DNA of 56,109 nt from Thiopseudomonas acetoxidans (GTDB lineage: Bacteria; Pseudomonadota; Gammaproteobacteria; Pseudomonadales; Pseudomonadaceae). Location: positions 1 through 56,109 of the forward strand of contig NZ_JAUCDY010000017.1 in the NCBI RefSeq assembly GCF_030362935.1. The letters run 5' to 3'. The notes beneath the pieces are model-generated. The model ran no database searches, was not told the origin of the DNA, and saw only the letters and a program-made list of their open reading frames with translations. Each line of letters opens with the position of its first letter. Within the stretch, counting starts at the first letter, position 1. This document shows, in pieces, positions 50,204-56,109 of this stretch. The translations under genes and the position numbers were made by a program.

Positions 50204-51802
50204 TTAATCCAGTTCTACATTCCAGGGCAGCAGGGCTTCGAGTTTTTCTAATGTGTCAGCGACAGCTATGTGGTCAAGAATGTGTTTGATGTAGGCGTGC
50301 GGATCGAGGCTATTTGCTTTGGCGGTTTCTATCAGTGAGTAACAAGCGGCGCTGGCTTCTGCGCCTTTGCGGGTGTCAGCAAACAACCAGTTTTTACGGC
50401 CAATGGCGAAGGGACGAATGGCATTTTCTGCCAAGGCGTTACTGATCTTGAGATCACCGCGCTCGCAGTAGCCTTCCAGGTATGGCCATTGGTTTAAGGT
50501 GTAGTCGATGGCTTTTCTGAGCATGCCGCCTTTCATGACTTTCACAGCGTTCTTCTCCAGCCACTGCTTAAACTCTTTCAGCACAGGCGCGCTGATTTCT
50601 TGCCGTGCTTTTAAACGTTCTTCATCTGTTTTATCAGCGATGCTGCTCTCTACACGATAGAGTTTGCGGATGTAACTGAGCGCTACATCGGCTTTGCTTA
50701 CGGTGCCCTTCTTGGCTTTAGCCTTGGGATTTGCACTTTTATCCGCCTCAACAAATTTACGTCGTGCATGGTCCCAGCAGCCGATGCGCGTAATCGAATT
50801 GGCTTGGCAAACTTTGCTATAGCCTGAGTAGCCATCCGCTTGCAGTACGCCCTGGAAGTCATCTAACAGGCGCGCAGCTACACTGCCTGCACGTGAAGGA
50901 TCGTATTCAAAAAGAACACTCTGTTTTTCGGGCGGTCCGCCACGGATAACCCACATCCATTTATCCGATTGCGCTGTTTTACCGTCTTCCTTGAGCACTT
51001 GCAGACGGGTTTCATCCGCTTGCAAGTAATTACCGCTGTTTTGTACCTCGCGCATTAGCTGCAGCAAGGGCTTTGCTGCATCACCAAAGCGTATACACCA
51101 CTGCGCCATGTTGTTGCGGTAAATCGGCTGGCCTAAGCCTTTAAATTTACTTTCTTGGCGATATAGCGGCATACCGTACTGGTATTTATCGGCAATAACG
51201 TGGGCAATCAAGGCGGTGGTAACTGAGCACTTGCCAAAAGGATGTACGGGGCGCTGTGCGGCTACCATCTGCTCGTCTTGTGTATCGGTTTCAGAGGTGA
51301 ACACGGCTTTTTCTTGCCAGTGCTCCAGCACTTTGAGTTGGGCTGGAATGTAGTGCAGCTCTTCTTTTACTTTAGTGAAGAAGGTTTTACTAGCACCGGC
51401 TTTTTCTAGTTCAGTGAGCTGGTGTTCAATGCGCTCACGTACAAGGCTTGCAGAAAAACCACGCTTACGTGTCTGGCGCTCTTTACGGTGCTGAGCAATG
51501 CCTTCGCCTTCATCAGACGTTTCAGGCAAAGTATCAAACAGTTCATCGAGCTGGGCTTCGAGTTCGGATTCATCAAAGAGGTTGAGCTGAAACTTAGACT
51601 TTTCGCTGCTGGCACTGAACTTTTGTGTTTTCAGCAGACGGTTCATTTCTTCCAGCAGTTCAATACGGCGATGGGCATCTTGCAAAGCAGTGCTCTGCTC
51701 ATCAATAACAGCTTGAAACTGTGCCACAACCAAACGTAATTCAGCGGCACTAAGGCCGCTTAAATCAGGGGTTTTCATGGTGGATTTAGGCTGTTTTTTC
51801 AT
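50204..51802 (-). CDS. tnpC: IS66 transposase TnpC
   Basis: The 532-residue DDE transposase of IS66 elements. Order of domains: N-terminal coiled coil (residues about 15-65, LRLVVAQFQAVIDEQ), a zinc-finger-like region replaced here by a Lys/Glu-rich stretch, and the catalytic core with the Asp in LQADETRLQVL, the Asp in LQADGYSGYSK and the Glu in NALAENAIRPFAIGRKNWLF. Length and motifs are complete, so it could be active if TnpA and TnpB were supplied in trans. Confidence 0.95.
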   Translation of the reverse strand: MKKQPKSTMKTPDLSGLSAAELRLVVAQFQAVIDEQSTALQDAHRRIELLEEMNRLLKTQKFSASSEKSKFQLNLFDESELEAQLDELFDTLPETSDEGEGIAQHRKERQTRKRGFSASLVRERIEHQLTELEKAGASKTFFTKVKEELHYIPAQLKVLEHWQEKAVFTSETDTQDEQMVAAQRPVHPFGKCSVTTALIAHVIADKYQYGMPLYRQESKFKGLGQPIYRNNMAQWCIRFGDAAKPLLQLMREVQNSGNYLQADETRLQVLKEDGKTAQSDKWMWVIRGGPPEKQSVLFEYDPSRAGSVAARLLDDFQGVLQADGYSGYSKVCQANSITRIGCWDHARRKFVEADKSANPKAKAKKGTVSKADVALSYIRKLYRVESSIADKTDEERLKARQEISAPVLKEFKQWLEKNAVKVMKGGMLRKAIDYTLNQWPYLEGYCERGDLKISNALAENAIRPFAIGRKNWLFADTRKGAEASAACYSLIETAKANSLDPHAYIKHILDHIAVADTLEKLEALLPWNVELD

Positions 51803-51870
51803 GCCGAAATTATAGCAAAATCCGCCACCAAAAGCACCCTTAAAAGCAGCTAAAACCCAGTAAAATCAAG

Positions 51871-52239
51871 CTATCCAAGGCTATCGTATTGTAGTTTTTT
51901 ATGACCTTTAAACAGGCTGATATCGTAGCCATCCAACAGCCAATTTATTTGCTCACCGGTTAAAGACAGTAACTCATCAGCTGGCTTGGGCCACTTAAAC
52001 TTCTCTTCTGCCAGAGCCTTGTAATACATGACAAAACCGTTGTCTTCCCACATCACACATTTGATTTTATTACGCTGGCGATTAGTGAAGGCATACAACG
52101 CACCACTGAACGGATTGTGGCCAAGCTCTTGTTCAACCAGCAAAGCCAAGCCATTGGCTTGCTTCCTAAAATCCACCGGCGCACGGTACAGATAAATTTC
52201 CGGCATCTGCTTAGCTGGCCGTAAATAACGCACCTTCAT
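51871..52239 (-). CDS. tnpB: IS66 accessory protein TnpB
   Basis: A 122-residue IS66 Orf2 protein starting at ATG 52239, which overlaps the intended TAA of tnpA (TAATG). It has MPEIYLYRAPVDFRKQANGL, LGHNPFSGALYAFTNRQRNK and WEDNGFVMYYKALAEEKFKW, all typical. It is needed with TnpA for IS66 transposition; its molecular role is unclear. It is intact. Confidence 0.93.
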   Translation of the reverse strand: MKVRYLRPAKQMPEIYLYRAPVDFRKQANGLALLVEQELGHNPFSGALYAFTNRQRNKIKCVMWEDNGFVMYYKALAEEKFKWPKPADELLSLTGEQINWLLDGYDISLFKGHKKLQYDSLG

Positions 52240-52555
52240 TACAACTGCCGCAGTATCGCCACGGCGACATCCAAGTTGCCCGCGGTAATGCCTGACAGGC
52301 GCATACCGCTGGGCAAATGCAATGCAATGCAAGCCCATCTTGTACTGAGCTAGTCGCCAGCTGAGTAACTCGTGCAAAACCAACAGGCTTTGACTCTGGC
52401 GCAGAAGCAACAAGCTTCTTACGCCAATAATTAAACTGCGCATAATTGAGCTCATGCTGTTTGCAAAAAGACGCACCGGATAAACCGGAGCCTTGCCAAG
52501 CCACCATATGCCGCTGCCAAAACTCATAACGCTCGCGCGAGCTCGCAGAACTCAT
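52239..52555 (-). pseudogene. tnpA: IS66 tnpA broken by an extra 5-bp repeat unit
   Basis: Starting at ATG 52555, MSSASSRERYEFWQRHMVAW and LSGASFCKQHELNYAQFNYW form the usual IS66 Orf1 helix-turn-helix region. Near residue 75 the minus strand has three tandem GCATT units (plus strand AATGC at 52316-52330). With three units the frame runs into LHCICPAVCACQALPRA and onwards; with two units it reads GLALHLPSGMRLSGITAGNL then DVAVAILRQL and stops at 52239, the expected TnpA end. So one 5-bp duplication has shifted the frame. The change could revert by slippage. Confidence 0.9.
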
Positions 52556-52637
52556 AACCAGTACCTCCAAAAAAGACGAGGACTAGTTTGAAGCGGTATA
52601 ATGCAAGATAAAAGATGCTGATTTAAGGGCGCTTACG

Positions 52638-52780
52638 ATTGTTAGGGCACGACTTTTACGCGGTTGATTGCCCGGCAAGATAGGTGCTGCTAGCGGTTGG
52701 GTGGCTTTGGTTATTCGTAGCCTCGGTGCCTGCGCCCATCGAAGGCGGATTTAGCGTAGCGGGTCAGCAGTTAGAAGTTT
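52638..52780. other. Short unassigned segment right of the IS66 element
   Basis: No gene or repeat is recognised between the insertion end and the direct repeat that starts at 52781. Confidence 0.35.
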
Positions 52781-53046
52781 GGGCTTTACTTTGTGGGACC
52801 CGACTTGTCGGGGAATGTGGAGTGCACTGCGGTCGAACCGTGCAGCAGGCTTTAAGTTACTGCCATGGCTTAATTTTTGGTTCCCTGACAAGTCAGGTCC
52901 CACACTAGGCCGTGCACTATAGGCAGCCCTGCACAATTAGCTCAGATTGACTTCAGCTTGGTCACAGCCCCAAAGGGTTTGGTGCTTAATAGTCTCAACG
53001 GAGTTGGTTTCTAGTCCGCATCTCCCAGAAGCTGGGCTTCAACAGG
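52781..53046. repeat. 266-bp direct repeat, copy 1, with REPIN-like core
   Basis: It opens with TGTGGGACCCGACTTGTCGG at 52792 and about 100 bases later has the near inverted copy CCTGACAAGTCAGGTCCCAC, a REP pair. A unique-looking part follows to CAACAGG at 53046. The whole segment recurs at 53796-54064 with scattered differences. The toxin-antitoxin module lies between the two copies, beginning 7 bases after this one. Confidence 0.88.
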
Positions 53047-53052
53047 TAAAAG

Positions 53053-53358
53053 TTAGCTTAATGCTTCGCGGACAAAGTCTGGGTTTTTGATAAACAGCTT
53101 AATAAGTGACTGAGCTGCACCTGATGGACGGCGTACACCTTGCTCCCAACTCTCAAGTGTTCTGACGGAAACCCCTAGGGTTTTAGCAAAGCTGGCTTGG
53201 CTCATTTGTGCTTTTTGTCTGGCTAGGGCGACGTCTGTTTGGGTTATTTCGTGTGCAGCGGCAGGCTCGTTACGCGCGATTTCTTCTATTCCGGCCAGCA
53301 GTTCAGCTTGAATATCGCGTTTTGCGTCTCGGCGGTCAATTGCGGATAAGTGATTCAT
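53053..53358 (-). CDS. XRE-family antitoxin (HigA/NadS-like)
   Basis: A 101-residue protein with a C-terminal XRE helix-turn-helix: ALARQKAQMSQASFAKTLGV then SVRTLESWEQGVRRPSGAAQ (residues about 44-85). It is encoded after the toxin, the reverse of most toxin-antitoxin pairs but normal for HigBA-type. The ATG at 53358 overlaps the toxin end by 23 bases. It should neutralise the toxin and repress the operon through the palindrome at 53681-53695. Confidence 0.88.
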   Translation of the reverse strand: MNHLSAIDRRDAKRDIQAELLAGIEEIARNEPAAAHEITQTDVALARQKAQMSQASFAKTLGVSVRTLESWEQGVRRPSGAAQSLIKLFIKNPDFVREALS

Positions 53359-53662
53359 TCAGTGCCTCCACATACTTGCGTAAAGTTTTTTTATCCAGCA
53401 GCTCAATGGCTGATTTTCCGTAGATGGTCAGCAGCCAGATCTGTCCATTGGTTAATTTGTTGTAATAAATGACTCTGACACCGCTGCGTTTACCTTTTGT
53501 GCTTGAGTGCCAACGGATTTTTCTAATTCCGCCCGTGTCTGGCTCTACATCGCCAGCGTTAGGATTTGTTGCAAGAAAAATTTTGAAGTCGCTGTATTCT
53601 TCATCAGTCCAATAATCTGGGTAGTATTTGTTGAAGATACTGGTTTCGCAAATAGTGTACAT
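53336..53662 (-). CDS. RelE/HigB-type toxin
   Basis: A 108-residue toxin with the HigB-2-like pattern: FNKYYPDYWTDEEYSDFKIF, then GDVEPDTGGIRKIRWHSSTK, GKRSGVRVIYYNKLTNGQIW and LLTIYGKSAIELL. RelE/HigB enzymes cut mRNA on the ribosome. Start at ATG 53662 with GGAAGGG upstream. Toxin precedes antitoxin. Confidence 0.88.
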   Translation of the reverse strand: MYTICETSIFNKYYPDYWTDEEYSDFKIFLATNPNAGDVEPDTGGIRKIRWHSSTKGKRSGVRVIYYNKLTNGQIWLLTIYGKSAIELLDKKTLRKYVEALNESLIRN

Positions 53663-53680
53663 TTAAGTAGCCCTTCCTTG

Positions 53681-53695
53681 TACTACAGAGTAGTA
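53681..53695. promoter_or_regulatory. Palindromic operator of the HigBA-like module
   Basis: TACTAC, three bases, GTAGTA: a perfect inverted repeat 19 bases upstream of the toxin ATG, where the XRE antitoxin would be expected to bind. Confidence 0.55.
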
Positions 53696-53795
53696 ATCAT
53701 CCTGATAACTTTAGTGTGGGTCAAGTGCTTTGTTGTTTACAGCTCTGTTAGAACGCAACTTTTGCGCGATTAAATATCTGCCGACTCAATAGCTT

Positions 53796-54064
53796 GGGCT
53801 TTGCTTTTGTGGGACCCGACTTGTCGGGGAATGTGGAACGCACTGAGGTCGAACCGTGCAGCAGGCTTTAAGTTACTGCCATGGCTTGATGTTGGTTCCC
53901 TGACAAGTCAGGTCCCACATTAGGCCGTGCACTACAGGCAGCCCTGCACAATTAATAAGCTCAGATTGACTTCTGCTTGGTCACAGCCCCTAAGGGTTTG
54001 GTGCTTAATAGTTTTAACGAAGCTGGTTTTAGCCCGCATCGCCCAGAAGCTCGACTCCAACAGG
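53796..54064. repeat. Direct repeat, copy 2
   Basis: It matches 52781-53046 over its full length, starting GGGCTTTGCTTTTGTGGGAC and ending CCAACAGGG, with the inverted REP pair intact and a four-base addition near 53953. A single REP unit of another family (GAACGCAACTTTTGCGCGA) lies just before it at 53752-53770. Confidence 0.88.
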
Positions 54065-54088
54065 GTCAGTGCTTTGGAATGCAATCAT

Positions 54089-54114
54089 TGGTAGGAGCGC
54101 AACTTTTGCGCGAT
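54089..54114. repeat. Single REP unit
   Basis: GGTAGGAGCGCAACTTTTGC then GCGATT, the same GCGCAA/TTGCGC unit as in the blocks at 7198 and 29973. The rest of 54065-54211 shows no gene. Confidence 0.6.
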
Positions 54115-54211
54115 TAGGTTTTCCGGCAGTGCTGAAGTTGGTTTTTAGCTGTTTATCACCCAGAAGCTGGACTCCACAAAAGCGGGTTCCAATAAAGGCA
54201 ATAAGGCAGTT

Positions 54212-54640
54212 TTATTCAACGCTGAAGAAGTGCTGCATTACCTGTATCAGTGCTTCGCTGTTTTGTGCGCGTAGATGTTGGCGGATTTGTTGTACGAGGC
54301 TGCCTTGTACGCGAAAAACGCTGGGTGGTAAGTGCTCAAGACCTTGGGAGAAAGGGTGTTGCGTTGAGGAAAGACGTATAAAGCCCTTTCTAGTCAGTTC
54401 GATTTGATCGACTGCATCGTAGCCGATGGTACTTTCGTAGCGTACATAGCCCTCATTGGCCAGCCAGAGCAGGGTGCTGAGGCATTGCAGTTGTCGAGGA
54501 TGGGGTAAACCGACTTCATCACGGGGTAAAATGCCCACTAAATCATCCAGATAAAGCGTGATTTTTCGCGGAAAGGCTTGGTAGAGATTGACCAAGCCTA
54601 ACGCTGCATCACGATAGAAGTCGTCTATGTGTAAATCCAT
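54212..54640 (-). CDS. Conserved hypothetical protein, helix-rich
   Basis: A 142-residue soluble protein that begins MDLHIDDFYRDAALGLVNLY and contains YLDDLVGILPRDEVGLPHPR, CLSTLLWLANEGYVRYESTI and DQIELTRKGFIRLSS. The central part reads like a winged helix (helix, turn, LTRKGF strand). No family is recognised. It starts 10 bases after the alaA stop on the same strand, so it is probably co-transcribed with alaA. Confidence 0.7.
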   Translation of the reverse strand: MDLHIDDFYRDAALGLVNLYQAFPRKITLYLDDLVGILPRDEVGLPHPRQLQCLSTLLWLANEGYVRYESTIGYDAVDQIELTRKGFIRLSSTQHPFSQGLEHLPPSVFRVQGSLVQQIRQHLRAQNSEALIQVMQHFFSVE

Positions 54641-54649
54641 TACTGATGC

Positions 54650-55861
54650 TTATTGGCTATAGGTTTTCAGGAAGTTTCCGATTCGGCCAATCGCCAGCTC
54701 AAGCTCATCCACACGCGGTAAAGTGACAACGCGGAAGTGATCCGGCCATGGCCAGTTGAAGGCGGTGCCTTGCACAATGAGTAGTTTTTCTTGTAGCAGT
54801 AAATCCAGTACGAATTTTTCATCGTTGTGAATAGGGCACACTTTAGGGTCTATTTTCGGGAACGCATAGAGCGCGCCCATAGGTTTCACACAGCTTACTC
54901 CTGGGATGTCGTTAAGCAACTCCCAAGTGCGGTTGCGCTGTTCAAGCAGTCGTCCATTGGGCAGAACCAGATCGTTAATGCTTTGGTAGCCGCCTAGTGC
55001 AGTTTGGATGGCGTGTTGTGCTGGCACGTTGGAGCACAGACGCATGTTGGCCAGTATATCCAAGCCTTCGATATAGCCTTTGGCTCTGTGTTTGGCACCA
55101 GATACTACCAACCAGCCTGAACGGAAACCCGCGACGCGGTAAGATTTTGATAGGCCGTTGAAAGTTAAGAACAAAATATCATTGGCTAGCGAGGCGATGC
55201 AGCAGTGTTTGGCATCGTCATAGAGGATCTTGTCGTAAATCTCGTCCGTTAAGACAATTAAGTTGTGTTGGCGGGCGAGTTCGACAATTTCCTGCAGCAG
55301 TTCTTTTGAGTACACCGCCCCGGTTGGGTTGTTGGGGTTGATGATTAAAATGGCTTTGGTATTGCTGGTGATTTTGCTACGAATGTCATCCAGATCGGGA
55401 AACCAGCCGGCTTGCTCATCACACAGATAATGCACGGGCTTGCCGCCGGATAAAGTGGTGGCAGCGGTCCAGAGCGGGTAGTCGGGTGCAGGAATGAGTA
55501 CTTCGTCACCGTTGTTGAGCATGGCTTGCATAGCCATAACGATGAGTTCGGAGACACCGTTACCTAGGTAGATATCTTCGATGTTGACGCCTTCAACCTG
55601 CATTTTTTGGTAATACTGCATCACTGCTTTGCGTGCGCTAAATAAACCTTTTGAGTCGCTGTAGCCTTGGGCTGTGGGCAGGTTGCGGATGACGTCCTGA
55701 AGGATTTCTTCGGGTGCTTCAAAGCCAAAAGGCGCCGGGTTGCCAATGTTTAGTTTTAAGATGCGTTGGCCTTCGTCTTCAAGGCGTTTGGCATGTTTCA
55801 TAACTGGACCACGGATGTCGTAGCAGACGTTGGCAAGTTTGTTGGATTTGCTGTATTGCAT
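54650..55861 (-). CDS. alaA: Alanine transaminase AlaA
   Basis: A 403-residue PLP-dependent class I aminotransferase that matches E. coli AlaA (YfbQ) along its length: LANVCYDIRGPVMKHAKRLE, LKLNIGNPAPFGFEAPEEIL, INPNNPTGAVYSKELL, the PLP lysine in FNGLSKSYRVAGFRSGW and GTAFNWPWPDHFRVVTLPRV. It makes alanine from pyruvate and glutamate. It starts at ATG 55861 with GGGGCAAC upstream. A hypothetical gene follows in the same direction. Confidence 0.95.
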   Translation of the reverse strand: MQYSKSNKLANVCYDIRGPVMKHAKRLEDEGQRILKLNIGNPAPFGFEAPEEILQDVIRNLPTAQGYSDSKGLFSARKAVMQYYQKMQVEGVNIEDIYLGNGVSELIVMAMQAMLNNGDEVLIPAPDYPLWTAATTLSGGKPVHYLCDEQAGWFPDLDDIRSKITSNTKAILIINPNNPTGAVYSKELLQEIVELARQHNLIVLTDEIYDKILYDDAKHCCIASLANDILFLTFNGLSKSYRVAGFRSGWLVVSGAKHRAKGYIEGLDILANMRLCSNVPAQHAIQTALGGYQSINDLVLPNGRLLEQRNRTWELLNDIPGVSCVKPMGALYAFPKIDPKVCPIHNDEKFVLDLLLQEKLLIVQGTAFNWPWPDHFRVVTLPRVDELELAIGRIGNFLKTYSQ

Positions 55862-55974
55862 GAGTTGCCCCGAAGAATGAAATTAAGAGCGATAAAATTA
55901 GCTGCTTATAATGCCATTTTTTTTGCCGCTTTGCTTGTGCTGGCGTAAGAATGTTTGGTTATTGAGAAAGCATG

Positions 55975-56077
55975 CAGCGCTGCGCCTGTTGGAGCCCAGC
56001 TTCTTGGCGATAGCGGACTAAAGCCCAACTTTGGTGCTGCAGGGCAATCATTCGCGCAAGAGTTGCGCTCCTACCTA
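55975..56077. repeat. REP-type sequence upstream of alaA
   Basis: TTGGAGCCCAGCTTCTTGGC is an inverted version of the CCAGAAGCTGGACTCCA-type units near 54170 and in the 266-bp repeats. TTCGCGCAAGAGTTGCGCTC at 56050 is the GCGCAA/TTGCGC unit. No gene is seen between 55862 and the window end. Confidence 0.6.
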
Positions 56078-56109
56078 AGAGTGCGTTACACAGCACCGCT
56101 TTTGTGGCA

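Larger units (their letters stand above)
50159..52637 (-). mobile_element. IS66-family insertion sequence
   Basis: The ends CGTAAGCGCCCTTAAATCAG (50159-) and its perfect inverted copy ending at 52637 enclose tnpA, tnpB and tnpC, all on the minus strand, a standard IS66 layout of about 2.5 kb. The expected 8-bp target duplication is not seen (CCAGCAAA on the left, ATTGTTAG on the right), so flanks have been rearranged since insertion, or two copies recombined. Confidence 0.92.

Overview
The window reads as a chromosomal segment of a denitrifying gammaproteobacterium, most likely a low-to-mid GC member of the Pseudomonadaceae. This is an inference from MetE and AlaA sequence, the adjacent tRNA-Val/tRNA-Asp pair, a type IVa pilin with a sigma-54 promoter, a flagellin with a FliA promoter, a nirS-nirT module, REP-type repeats and a decayed Pseudomonas-style integron. 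No species can be fixed without a search.

Layout. 1-2540: AT-rich operon of small membrane proteins around a FrpC-like EF-hand protein, ending in a truncated sister module; one gene is frameshifted in an A10 tract. 2665-4956: metE. 5060-6254: relic integron (dead intI, attC, Phd/ParE toxin-antitoxin cassette, second attC). 6458-8953: a SIMPL protein, then a graveyard of repeats and gene stumps (DUF1456, phhB, osmC split by a MITE). 9463-12067: DUF4212/sodium symporter pair and a hypothetical. 12444-15728: pilA followed by a TMTC-like GT-C protein and a polyprenyl-phosphate sugar synthase, a probable pilin-glycosylation unit. 15851-17783: Fic protein and an internally deleted AbiD/F-type gene. 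17850-29819: O-antigen/surface glycan locus of two convergent arms (PglK-like flippase, glycosyltransferases, glf; wbpA and a GT4), with Fic, DUF1016 and AlbA_2 genes inside the minus-strand arm. 30995-34364: nirS, nirT and an ethylbenzene-dehydrogenase-like diheme cytochrome. 34487-34654: tRNA-Asp and tRNA-Val. 35067-36641: chemotaxis receptor. 37139-47336: fliC and a downstream island with an rmlA stump, a GT56 glycosyltransferase, a sugar N-formyltransferase, a WecE-type aminotransferase and a giant 1811-residue multidomain glycosyltransferase. 47647-50036: AbiE and ParDE toxin-antitoxin modules. 50159-52637: IS66-family element with a broken tnpA. 53053-53662: HigBA-like module beside a 266-bp direct repeat. 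54212-55861: a hypothetical protein and alaA.

The most interesting system is the island after fliC. The aminotransferase would make dTDP-4-amino-4,6-dideoxyhexose, the formyltransferase would N-formylate it, and the GT56-type enzymes, one free-standing and one fused to further glycosyltransferase domains, would transfer it. The position suggests flagellin as the acceptor. The rest of the window shows heavy gene turnover: seven toxin-antitoxin, Fic or Abi-type loci, several repeat families, and at least seven broken genes.
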